A stretch of DNA of 23,919 bases from an uncultured Oxalobacteraceae bacterium (lineage in GTDB: Bacteria; Pseudomonadota; Gammaproteobacteria; Burkholderiales; Burkholderiaceae), in contig CAMLFK010000045.1 of NCBI GenBank assembly GCA_946479255.1, positions 1-23,919 of the forward strand, read 5' to 3'. The notes under the pieces are model-generated. The model saw only the letters and a program-made list of their open reading frames with translations. It was not told the origin of the DNA and made no database searches. Each line of letters starts with the position of its first letter. Within the stretch, counting starts at the first letter, position 1. Made by a program: the position numbers and the translations under genes. Positions 16,102 to 23,587 of this stretch are shown here, in pieces.

Positions 16102-17520
16102 ATGATTACCCAACGCACACGCTTAATCCTCGGCTTGCTTGCAATGAGCTTGCTGGCCGCCTGCCGCACGCCGCAGCCCGAGCCGGATCCGACGCCCGGA
16201 ACCTTGGCCATCAACGTGAGCAACTTGCCGGTGGGCGTGCCGGCGCCCATTCGTGTTACCGGGCCCCAAAACTATGCGCGCGAGGTCGCCGCCAGCCAGA
16301 CCCTGGCCGGCCTGGCGCCGGGCGAGTACCAGGTCAGCGCGGCCAGCGTCAGCAGCGGCGGACTTACCTGGTTTCCCAGCGCGGGATTGCAGGCGCCAAC
16401 GGTGGCGCCTGGCGCTGCGGCATCGGTCAGCGTCAGCTATACCGGCGTGCCGTTTGCAATCGGCCTGGAAGCAGTCGCCACCATCCCGGGCGCGGTGTTC
16501 CTCACCTCGCCCCCGGGCGACCGGCGCCTGTTCGTGCTTGAACGCGATGGCCGCATCCACATCCTGGACAACGGCGTGCGCTTGCCGACGCCCTTCCTCG
16601 ATATCAATGAACGTGTGCTCTCGCAAGGCGAAGGCGGCCTGCTGTCGATGGCCTTCGACCCCAATTACGCGAGCAACGGTTTCTTCTACGTGTTCTACAC
16701 GGACAAATTGCACCGCGTCGTCATCGAACGTTTTACCGTTTCATCCGACCCCAACCGGGTGGCGGACGGTTCGGCGCTGGCGATCATGCGTATCCAGAAA
16801 ATCAGACTGACGCACAACGGCGGGCTGCTCAGCTTCGGGCCAGACGGGTACTTGTATTTCGCCATCGGCGATGACGGCGGCGGAGGCGATCCTTACCGCA
16901 ACGCGCAGGACCTGAGCCGCTACCCCGGAAAAGTGCTGCGCATCGACGTGAGCGCGTCAAGCAGCGCGCAGCGCTATCGCGTGCCGCCCACCAATCCATT
17001 CATCGGCGTGGAGGATGCACAGCCCGAGATCTGGGCCTACGGCTTGCGCAATCCGTGGCGCCATGCGTTTGACGATGGCTTGTTTTATCTGGCGGACGTG
17101 GGCCAGGATGAGCGCGAGGAAGTCAATGTGGTGAGCGCCAGCCAGCCGGCGGTGAACTACGGCTGGCGCATCATGGAGGGGAGCACTTGCTACGAAAGCG
17201 CCACGTGCGAGCGCAGCGGCCTGACCCTCCCGGTGCTGGAATACGACCATGGCAATGGCTGCTCGATCACCGGCGGCTATGTCTATCGCGGCAGGGCGAT
17301 TCCCGAACTGACGGGGCGTTATCTGTATTCGGATTTCTGCAGCGGCTTCCTGCGCAGCTTCCGCTACGCCAACGGCGCGGCGGCCGAACAGGTCGACTGG
17401 CTCATCACCGGTGCCGGCAATGTGTTGTCGTTCGGGCGCGATGCCCTGGGGGAGCTGTACTTGCTCAACAACGCCGGCAATATCTTCCGGATCGTCAGGA
17501 TACCGCCGGTCTTGCGGTGA
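16102..17520 (+). CDS. Lipoprotein PQQ-type sugar (glucose/sorbosone) dehydrogenase
   Basis: The 472-residue protein begins with a lipoprotein signal (LLAMSLLAAC, lipidated Cys21). Residues ~33-115 form a PEGA/Ig-like beta module (GTLAINVSNLPVGVPAPIRVTG..TLAGLAPGEYQVSAA). The rest is a six-bladed beta-propeller of the GSDH family: RRLFVLERDGRIHILDNG, GGLLSMAFDPNY, LTHNGGLLSFGPDGYLYFAIGDDGGGGDP (His238 in the position of the sGDH catalytic His), WAYGLRNPWRHAFD and GYVYRGRAIPELTGRYLYSDFCSG. It should oxidise an aldose in the periplasm with PQQ. GGGAG lies 6 bases before the ATG. It is monocistronic and convergent with the PEP-CTERM gene. PQQ binding is inferred from family; some members have unknown substrates. 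Confidence 0.88.
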   Translation: MITQRTRLILGLLAMSLLAACRTPQPEPDPTPGTLAINVSNLPVGVPAPIRVTGPQNYAREVAASQTLAGLAPGEYQVSAASVSSGGLTWFPSAGLQAPTVAPGAAASVSVSYTGVPFAIGLEAVATIPGAVFLTSPPGDRRLFVLERDGRIHILDNGVRLPTPFLDINERVLSQGEGGLLSMAFDPNYASNGFFYVFYTDKLHRVVIERFTVSSDPNRVADGSALAIMRIQKIRLTHNGGLLSFGPDGYLYFAIGDDGGGGDPYRNAQDLSRYPGKVLRIDVSASSSAQRYRVPPTNPFIGVEDAQPEIWAYGLRNPWRHAFDDGLFYLADVGQDEREEVNVVSASQPAVNYGWRIMEGSTCYESATCERSGLTLPVLEYDHGNGCSITGGYVYRGRAIPELTGRYLYSDFCSGFLRSFRYANGAAAEQVDWLITGAGNVLSFGRDALGELYLLNNAGNIFRIVRIPPVLR

Positions 17521-17525
17521 AACAT

Positions 17526-17555
17526 GATGGCGGCATCGTGGCCGATGCCGCCATC
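17526..17555. terminator. Bidirectional terminator hairpin
   Basis: GATGGCGGCATCG (17526-17538) pairs perfectly with CGATGCCGCCATC (17543-17555) around a TGGC loop: 13 bp of stem between the convergent stops of the sugar dehydrogenase and the PEP-CTERM protein. It would serve both directions. Confidence 0.8.
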
Positions 17556-17560
17556 TCCCA

Positions 17561-18148
17561 TCAGGCCTTCTTGCGACGGGCTGCGGCCAGCACCGCCATG
17601 CCCATGCCGAACATCAGCAGGGTGCCCGGTTCCGGCACCTCGGCATCGGTCAGCGTAAAGTCATCCATGACGAACCAGCCTTTGTCGCGCGTGATGTTCA
17701 GCCGCGATACATCGGCGAAGTTGGCGGCGATATAGACAAAGCTGCCGGTGATTGCCATGTTTCCGGTTGTGCCGATCAGCTGGTTGGCCGCATCGTAAGC
17801 CGTGATGTTGATCCAGCTGGCTTTGCTGCCGGTGATGTTGGGAACGGCAAACCAGGCGCCGGCAAAATCGAAGGCGGCCGTGCTGCTGACGCCAAGATTC
17901 GGAACGCCGAAGCCGTTGAGCAAGAAGTTCCCGCCAGAGTGAGAGGCATTGTCGTAGCCGGCCACGGTATCGACGCCCAGGTGCCAGCTGCTGGTCCAGT
18001 TGAAGCCAGCGTACGGGGTGCGGGTCGACATGCTGGAGCGCGTTCCGTTAGCGTTCAGGTCGTCGAAGTCGATCACGGTGGCGTGGGCCGCGGCCGATGC
18101 GAGGAACATGCCGGCGCTCACGAGCGCTGCGATGAGTAGTTTTTTCAT
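17561..18148 (-). CDS. PEP-CTERM sorting-domain protein
   Basis: The 195-residue secreted protein has a signal peptide (MKKLLIAALVSAGMFLASAAAHA), a ~145-residue beta-rich extracellular domain (VIDFDDLNANGTRS...WFVMDDFTLTDAE) and a C-terminal sorting tag: VPEPGT, a hydrophobic helix and RRKKA. Exosortase recognises such tags and delivers the protein to the cell surface or exopolysaccharide matrix. The ATG at 18148 is chosen because GGAGA lies 8 bases before it and the signal peptide starts there; the open frame extending upstream to 18865 only mirrors the xyloglucanase gene in another frame. It lies 23 bp after the GH74 stop, so the two are co-transcribed. The domain has no recognised catalytic motif. 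Confidence 0.86.
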   Translation of the reverse strand: MKKLLIAALVSAGMFLASAAAHATVIDFDDLNANGTRSSMSTRTPYAGFNWTSSWHLGVDTVAGYDNASHSGGNFLLNGFGVPNLGVSSTAAFDFAGAWFAVPNITGSKASWINITAYDAANQLIGTTGNMAITGSFVYIAANFADVSRLNITRDKGWFVMDDFTLTDAEVPEPGTLLMFGMGMAVLAAARRKKA

Positions 18149-18171
18149 GTTATATGTCTCCGTAAATCTTC

Positions 18172-20673
18172 TTATTTGCACACGTCGCCGGTGACGACAG
18201 GAATGGCCGAGCCGCCGACCGTCATGCCGAATTCCACAGTGGCACCCGGAGCGATATTGGTGTTCCAGCTCTGATTGGCGGTCGCCGTGTAATTCGGGCT
18301 GGTGCCCGAGACGGCGGCATTCCAGAAGCCCCACACCACCGAACCGTCGGTGTAGGTCCAGTTGACGGTCCAGCCGTTGATGGTGGTCGAGCGGTTGTTG
18401 GTGATCTTCACGGCCGCGTTGTAGCCGCCCGACCATGCTGCCGTCACCACGTATTCGCATTTGTTGACCGGCTGGGCCGGGCCAGGTGGCAGGGTGGCAG
18501 CGACCGGCACGACCGCCACGTCGCCCATGGCGTCGGTGCTGCCGTACACCAGGCCCAGGCCCGCCGTGCTCATGTACACCCTGCCATAGGTGTTCATGTC
18601 GCCGATGACGAACTGGCCGTTGCCCGGACCGCCGTACTCGTGGGCGTCGTCGTTCACGCGCACCCAGGTGACACCCTTGTCGACCGAGCGCAGCATGCCG
18701 CGCGTGGTGCCGACCTTGCCCCACATATACATGGTCGGGTAGTCCACGCCAGGCGCCGCCTTGCCGAAGCCGACCGCGCCGCATTCCGCTACGCCGGCGA
18801 TCTTGGTGAAGGTGGCACCCGAATCGGTCGAATGGGCCAGGCCGCTGCCGGACAGGCAGACCCACAGGTCGCCCTCGCGGCCCGGCACGGTGCGGATCAC
18901 CTTGGAGCCGCCCACGTTCAGGCTGGCCTTGGCCGTGAAGCTGACGCCGCCATCGATACTGACCATCATCTTGCCATTGGCACTATCGTAGGCGTAGAAC
19001 TTGGCCGGGTTGACCGGGTCGCCGACCGGACGTGCGGAGTTGGTGTCGAGGCCCGTGACCGGCGTCCAGGTGGTGCCGAAATTGACCGAGCGGTAGGTGG
19101 TGGTAAGGTTTTCAGGACTGTGTAACAAAACCGCGCCGTCAGCCGACAAGGCAAGCTGGCCTTTGCTGCCGTTCATGCTGGCGGCCTTGGTCCAGGACGT
19201 GCCGGCATCGCTCGTGTAATAAATCGAATTTCCTGCGCGCGCCATGATGCGGCTGTCCAGGCTGGCGATCGCCAGGCCGGTGGTGGTGCCCATCAGCGGG
19301 CTGTGCATCGGGCCGTAGACCGAGGGGTCGTTGTGGATGAAGCCGTCGTAGTCGCCGATGGCCGAAACCAGCGGACGCCCTTCCACGCTGGCCGCATTCA
19401 ATGGCACGGTTTCTTCCAGGCCGGCCACGTCGAAGGCCCAGGTGCTCTTGGTGGCATCGATGTTGCTGGTCTTGAACAGGCCATTGCCCGAGGTGACCCA
19501 GACATTCTTGGTGTCGAAGGGATCGAACTCGATCGAGCCGGCCCAGTGGATCGCAGCCCCGCCGATCCAGCTGACGCCCTTGGTATCGAGTTCAAAACCA
19601 CGCGCCACGACGTCGACCCAGTTGCGGCCGGCGTCGTTGGACAGGTAAATACGTTCCCCATAGGCGCTGCCGTGCTGCAGACGCCAGGTGTTGCTGGTCG
19701 ATGCCACCAGCCGCTTGGGGTTGTTCGGGTCGATGCTGATGCCGCCAAACGCATTGCCGATACCGGCCGGCGTGATGTTGGTCCAGTTGCCGCCGGCGGC
19801 GTCGTATTCCCATACCTGGCCTTTGTCCAGGGCTTCGCCGGTGCCCGGATGCGGACCGGCACCGTTGGCGTAGGTGATGTAGAGCATGCCGTCCGGGGTC
19901 ATGACCGCGCGTTGCGGCATCAGGCCGGTCGGGCCGCCTTCCACAGGGATGAAGCTCTCGCCGCCGTCATAGCTGAAGTACAGGTTAGGGCCGACCGAAT
20001 CGAAGCGCGATACGCCGACGAACATGCGCTGGGCCACGCCGTTTTCCACGCTGGTCGGGTCGAGCAGCACGAAGCTCACGCCATTGTCGTTAGGGGTGCT
20101 GGTCACTTCAAAGGCGGCCATTTTGTTCCACGTGGCGCCGGAGTCGACGCTCTTGAACAAGCCGTTGCGGCGGGTACCGGCATACAGCACGTTGCTCGAA
20201 CCGGGATCGACCTGCAGTTTTTCACCCGAGCCGCGGCCCATGCCGTTACCGTGGGCCTTGAACTGGGTAGTCACGTCGGTGACGGTGAAAGTCTTGCCGT
20301 GATCGGTAGAGCGCAGGATCGTGGTCTTGCCGTTGTTGAAGTAGCTGGTGCCGGCCAGCATGTAGACGTTGGCGGAATTGTTTGGGTCGACGGCCAGCGA
20401 TTCGATGCCCAACAGGCCCATTTCGGATTCCGACACCCAGTCCATCATCGAGACCCAGCGGCTGCGCGACTGGTCCCAGCGGTAGGCGCCGCCCACGTCG
20501 GTGCGGACATACACCAGGCCGCGCTCGGTCTTGCTTGGTACGACGCCGGTGACATAGCCGCCACCGCCCATGGCGACCTGGTCCCACTTATAATTTTCCG
20601 CGCCGGCTTGTACTGCGATGGCGTTTGACAATAGCGCAGCCGCGATCAGGCTGACGATCCTCTTGATTTGCAT
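18172..20673 (-). CDS. Secreted GH74 xyloglucanase with C-terminal CBM2
   Basis: The 833-residue enzyme has a signal peptide (residues 1-24, VSLIAAALLSNAIAVQAGA), then a GH74 double seven-bladed propeller with repeated Asp-box-like TDHGKTF, SVDSGATW, SNDAGRNW and STDSGATF motifs. The first catalytic Asp is expected at Asp59 (VRTDVGGAYRW) and the second at Asp441 in SAIGDYDGF. A CBM2 cellulose-binding module occupies ~738-832, framed by two cysteines (KCEY and GDVCK) with surface tryptophans near 747, 768, 784 and 803. It should cut the beta-1,4-glucan backbone of xyloglucan while bound to cellulose. AGGGA stands 4 bases before the ATG. It leads an operon with the PEP-CTERM protein. Confidence 0.93.
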   Translation of the reverse strand: MQIKRIVSLIAAALLSNAIAVQAGAENYKWDQVAMGGGGYVTGVVPSKTERGLVYVRTDVGGAYRWDQSRSRWVSMMDWVSESEMGLLGIESLAVDPNNSANVYMLAGTSYFNNGKTTILRSTDHGKTFTVTDVTTQFKAHGNGMGRGSGEKLQVDPGSSNVLYAGTRRNGLFKSVDSGATWNKMAAFEVTSTPNDNGVSFVLLDPTSVENGVAQRMFVGVSRFDSVGPNLYFSYDGGESFIPVEGGPTGLMPQRAVMTPDGMLYITYANGAGPHPGTGEALDKGQVWEYDAAGGNWTNITPAGIGNAFGGISIDPNNPKRLVASTSNTWRLQHGSAYGERIYLSNDAGRNWVDVVARGFELDTKGVSWIGGAAIHWAGSIEFDPFDTKNVWVTSGNGLFKTSNIDATKSTWAFDVAGLEETVPLNAASVEGRPLVSAIGDYDGFIHNDPSVYGPMHSPLMGTTTGLAIASLDSRIMARAGNSIYYTSDAGTSWTKAASMNGSKGQLALSADGAVLLHSPENLTTTYRSVNFGTTWTPVTGLDTNSARPVGDPVNPAKFYAYDSANGKMMVSIDGGVSFTAKASLNVGGSKVIRTVPGREGDLWVCLSGSGLAHSTDSGATFTKIAGVAECGAVGFGKAAPGVDYPTMYMWGKVGTTRGMLRSVDKGVTWVRVNDDAHEYGGPGNGQFVIGDMNTYGRVYMSTAGLGLVYGSTDAMGDVAVVPVAATLPPGPAQPVNKCEYVVTAAWSGGYNAAVKITNNRSTTINGWTVNWTYTDGSVVWGFWNAAVSGTSPNYTATANQSWNTNIAPGATVEFGMTVGGSAIPVVTGDVCK

Positions 20674-20696
20674 GTGTCCCTCTTCTCTTTGTAATC

Positions 20697-20731
20697 GTTA
20701 TATTTACAGCAACTATGTTGCTGTAAATATA
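20697..20731 (-). promoter_or_regulatory. Palindromic operator overlapping the GH74 promoter
   Basis: TATATTTACAGCAAC (20699-20713) and its exact complement GTTGCTGTAAATATA (20717-20731) surround a central TAT, giving a 33-bp near-perfect palindrome. Read on the minus strand it contains a candidate -35 TTTACA (20727-20722) and abuts a -10 TATAAC (20702-20697) with a 19-base spacer. It lies 26 bases before the xyloglucanase ATG. A dimeric sugar-responsive regulator binding here is likely but the regulator is not in the window. A hairpin in the mRNA leader is the alternative. Confidence 0.6.
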
Positions 20732-20790
20732 TTCTGAGAGAAAGAAGGCTGGCGATCAATTACGATTATCACCAATTACCACCATGATAT

Positions 20791-21315
20791 TTACGCAGTA
20801 GCGCTACCACCGGGCGCTGGCGCAGCATTCGCATGCCCGGCCCAGTACAAAGGGTAGGCGCGGCGGCAGGCGCGGTGATATACCAGGCCGACCGACACGA
20901 GAACGACGGCCCCGGCGAGCGTTGGAAAAAACAGAAACTGCCAGTCCGCCAGCCCCAGGAAGACGATGATGGGATTGGAGCCGGCGGGCGGATGCATGGT
21001 GCGGCTCAGCATCATCACGGCGGCGGCAATCGCCACCGCCAGCCCCAGCGCCCACCAGGTCTGGCCCCAGATGGACAGCGCCGCCAGTCCCACGGCGGTG
21101 CTGACGAAGTGCCCGCCGACGATGCTGCGCGGCTGCGAGAAATGACTCTCCGGGAAGCAGAACAGCAGCACCGTGCTGGAGCCGAAGGAGCCCAATGCCA
21201 GCAGCACCTTCAGGTCGAACGAGAAATACGCCAGCGTGCCGATCGCCGCGAAGATGCCGGCGCAGGCCACCACGCCGTTGCGCAAGGTCGGCCTGGGAGG
21301 GACCAGGTGGTTCAT
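20791..21315 (-). CDS. HPP family membrane protein
   Basis: The 174-residue protein has four or five transmembrane segments and the family signature MHPPAGSNPIIVFLG at about residues 107-121, with a PxSSVLL-like GSFGSSTVLLF segment in helix 2. It lies 13 bp behind the antiporter gene with a GGGAAGGG ribosome site, so it is probably co-transcribed with it. HPP proteins are inner-membrane proteins, some linked to nitrite transport in plants; bacterial substrates are mostly unknown. The C-terminus is a short Ala/Pro tail. Confidence 0.88.
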   Translation of the reverse strand: MNHLVPPRPTLRNGVVACAGIFAAIGTLAYFSFDLKVLLALGSFGSSTVLLFCFPESHFSQPRSIVGGHFVSTAVGLAALSIWGQTWWALGLAVAIAAAVMMLSRTMHPPAGSNPIIVFLGLADWQFLFFPTLAGAVVLVSVGLVYHRACRRAYPLYWAGHANAAPAPGGSATA

Positions 21316-21328
21316 CGCGCGCCCTTCC

Positions 21329-22540
21329 CTATTTATGACGGAAGATGATTTCCTTCATTGCCTGCAGCTTGGGGTACACCACCGGCACGGTCAGCATGGT
21401 GCTGGCGATGGCCATCAGCAGCAAGGCCGTGAAGGTTTCGTTGGTGATGATGCCCTTGTCCAGCAGGATGTTGACGAAGATGATCATGATCAGCGCCTTG
21501 GTCTGGAGCAGCCAGCCGATGATGGATGCTTCGCCCTTCTCCCATTTCAGGATCTTTCCGGCGATGTGGACACCGATCAGCTTGCCCGACACGGAAGCGA
21601 CCAACAACACAGCCGCAGCGATGAAGACCATCGTGCCGCCAACTGCCCAGTTTGTCTTCAGGCCAGTGCTGAGGAAGAAGACCGGCATGATGGCCAACAA
21701 GACGTGGTGCCGCATCAAGTCCATTTTGGCCTGGTCGAACCAGTGTGCATCCATGACGGCGCCGGCCAGGAAGGCCCCCACCATGTAATGCAAGCCGGCC
21801 CAGTCCGCCGCGAAGCCGCAGGCCGCCAGCCAGATCAGTCCAACATACCAACGGTCGCGCTCGGGGATGCGCGCCATAATTTTGCGAAACACATAGGCGG
21901 TGATTGTGAAGACGATCAGAAAGCCGATCTGGCGGCCGACCCGGGTCCAGTCCAGCAGGATGAGGGCCAACACGCCCCAGATCGCCACGTCATCGAGGCT
22001 GGCGTAACGCAGGATGCGCTGGCCGATCGGCTGGCGCAATACTTCCAGCTTCTCCATCAACAAGATAAGGATCGGCAAGGCCGTCACGGCGCAGGCCATG
22101 CCGACACCCAGAATGAACTGCCAGGTCATGCCATTGGGACCGATCCAGCCGTCATAAGCGAGCATGCCCGCTGCGGCGACGCAGCCGAACAGCAGCGGCG
22201 TGCCGAGGGCCATGCCGGCGGTGATGGTGCTTTCGCGGCGGTGTTCCCATGCCTTGACCAGGTCCAGCTCGATGCCTGCGATCATCACAAAGATCATGAC
22301 CGCCCACCACGCTATGCCGTTGAGCGTCTGGATCACGGCGGGATTGAATACGAAGGAGTAGTAGTCGGGAAACGCGGCCCCCATCACACCCGGGCCAAGG
22401 AGCACGCCGGCGATAATCTGGACCACGACCAGTGGCGCGTAATAATCGGTCCGACCAAGACGCCAGATCAGGTAAGGAATGGAAAAGATGATCAGCATCG
22501 CCAGGAGAAAAATCTCCGTGGTGCTCATTGCAGTGTGCAT
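21329..22540 (-). CDS. Cation:proton antiporter (CPA2 type)
   Basis: The 403-residue inner-membrane protein has about 12 helices of the Na+/H+ exchanger family: an N-terminal LVVVQIIAGVLLGPGVMG motif, the FVMIAGIELDL segment typical of KefB/NapA-type antiporters, LRYASLDDVAIWGVLALILL (an Asp-Asp pair in the ion-binding helix) and MPVFFLSTGLKTNW. It lacks a TrkA-N or TrkA-C cytoplasmic domain. Start at 22540 or at the internal ATG 22528 (MSTTEIF) cannot be decided. It probably exchanges Na+ or K+ for protons and heads an operon with the HPP gene. Confidence 0.88.
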   Translation of the reverse strand: MHTAMSTTEIFLLAMLIIFSIPYLIWRLGRTDYYAPLVVVQIIAGVLLGPGVMGAAFPDYYSFVFNPAVIQTLNGIAWWAVMIFVMIAGIELDLVKAWEHRRESTITAGMALGTPLLFGCVAAAGMLAYDGWIGPNGMTWQFILGVGMACAVTALPILILLMEKLEVLRQPIGQRILRYASLDDVAIWGVLALILLDWTRVGRQIGFLIVFTITAYVFRKIMARIPERDRWYVGLIWLAACGFAADWAGLHYMVGAFLAGAVMDAHWFDQAKMDLMRHHVLLAIMPVFFLSTGLKTNWAVGGTMVFIAAAVLLVASVSGKLIGVHIAGKILKWEKGEASIIGWLLQTKALIMIIFVNILLDKGIITNETFTALLLMAIASTMLTVPVVYPKLQAMKEIIFRHK

Positions 22541-22632
22541 TTTGGTCCCGTATTCTATAAATTGTTATTTGTATACTGCACAGACGCGACTTCACCTCGC
22601 CGCGAGGTAGGCGGCGACGGCGAATCGTTTCC

Positions 22633-22666
22633 AGAGGCGGGAATGCCGGGGTAAGGCTCCGCCTCT
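22633..22666 (-). terminator. Hairpin after the KfrA-like gene
   Basis: AGAGGCGG (22633-22640) and CCGCCTCT (22659-22666) form an 8-bp stem just after the KfrA-like stop at 22679. It probably ends that transcript before the antiporter promoter. The 18-base loop is long and there is no strong T-run. Confidence 0.45.
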
Positions 22667-22678
22667 CGGTGGGGTCCA

Positions 22679-23272
22679 TCAGGCAGGTGAAAAGTCTTCG
22701 TACCCGGACTTGCTGACGGGCGTGTCGACGTGAACGGCGCAGCGGCTGTCGAACAGCAGGTCGAACATCGACCAGCGCTGCTTGCCGCTGCGGTTGTTAT
22801 TGATCATGGTGCCGAAAGTGCCGAAGCCGGACAGCGTGTCCGATGCCGCATGAAAGGTCTCGGCATGCTCCTCACGCCCCGCTTCGGCATTGCGGGCGAT
22901 CGCGTCGACCTGGCGCAGCTGCACCGAGAGGGCCGCGATCTGTTCGCGCATCAGCGCCATCTCCTGCGCTTGCCGCTGCAGGGCCGCCTCGTGGGCTGCC
23001 TGCATCTGCTCGATCCGCGCGTCCGCCTGCGCATGAAGTTGGGCGGCCAGCTCCTCGACGATGCCCTGAATCGTCTTGACTGTGTTGGCCTGATGCTGGT
23101 CCGCCCTGCCGGATTCCTTTTCCAGTTCTTTCAGGTACTTGTGAATGGTCGTCTTGGAACCGGTATTGCCAAGCGCTATGCGCACGGCGTCGACGGAAGG
23201 ATACTGACCCTGTGCCACCAGCAGTTCGCATGCTTTCCGTACTTCCGATTTATCCAGTCCTGGACGCGCCAT
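22679..23272 (-). CDS. KfrA-like DNA-binding coiled-coil protein
   Basis: The 197-residue protein starts with a helix-turn-helix domain of the KfrA N-terminal type (SEVRKACELLVAQGQYPSVDAVRIALGNTGSKTTIHKYLKEL, about residues 9-50), followed by a long Gln/Ala/Glu-rich coiled coil (~65-140) and an unrelated C-terminal tail. KfrA proteins are best known as autoregulated plasmid DNA-binding proteins; chromosomal copies are common too, and nothing plasmid-like surrounds this one. AAGGGGAAA precedes the ATG. It is divergent from the FNT gene. Confidence 0.82.
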   Translation of the reverse strand: MARPGLDKSEVRKACELLVAQGQYPSVDAVRIALGNTGSKTTIHKYLKELEKESGRADQHQANTVKTIQGIVEELAAQLHAQADARIEQMQAAHEAALQRQAQEMALMREQIAALSVQLRQVDAIARNAEAGREEHAETFHAASDTLSGFGTFGTMINNNRSGKQRWSMFDLLFDSRCAVHVDTPVSKSGYEDFSPA

Positions 23273-23587
23273 CGCTTTCCCCTTTTGATCTGTATTACGT
23301 TATTACGTAATGAATCCGACCAACGAACTGTATCGAGGAATTTATTAGAAGTCCAACTATTTGAAATCGATATATTTTTGTGCATGCATGCACCGCATTC
23401 GTGCGAAGACTTCCACCCGCGGTGCGTTGACGCACCAAAACATTGCCAAACGACATGCGCTGGTGCATCGGGCATCAACATAGTGCAGGCCCGCTTTTTG
23501 CTACCCCCCTATGGCGTATGCATGCAACGCAAACACTTTGTTTTTTAATCGATTAGCCGCGCCACGCGGTGCTTGCAGGGAGATCTT
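23273..23587. other. Divergent intergenic region (KfrA-like / FNT)
   Basis: No gene is seen. Besides the ATTACGTAAT site it holds the perfect 14-bp palindrome GTGCATGCATGCAC (23380-23393), an inverted repeat GGTGCGT-TG-ACGCACC (23421-23436) and an AT-rich stretch at about 23360-23380. These may include the FNT promoter, but no convincing -35/-10 pair or FNR-type TTGAT-N4-ATCAA site was found. Confidence 0.4.
23294..23311 (-). promoter_or_regulatory. Probable KfrA-like operator
   Basis: ATTACGT occurs at 23294-23300 and again within the perfect 10-bp palindrome ATTACGTAAT (23302-23311), 22-39 bp before the KfrA-like ATG. KfrA proteins repress their own genes from such repeats, so autoregulation is plausible. 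Confidence 0.5.

Noticed and set aside
18149..18865. N-terminal extension of the PEP-CTERM protein up to 18865
   Set aside because: The extension overlaps the 3' end of the GH74 gene in another frame; the signal peptide and ribosome site place the start at 18148.
21173..22654. 493-codon plus-strand open frame
   Set aside because: Antisense to the antiporter gene, His/Asp/Gln-rich, no domain.
23380..23436. Possible FNR/NsrR or CRISPR-like repeats near the FNT gene
   Set aside because: The repeats GTGCATGCATGCAC and GGTGCG/CGCACC do not fit TTGAT-N4-ATCAA and are not regularly spaced, so neither an FNR box nor a CRISPR array is supported.
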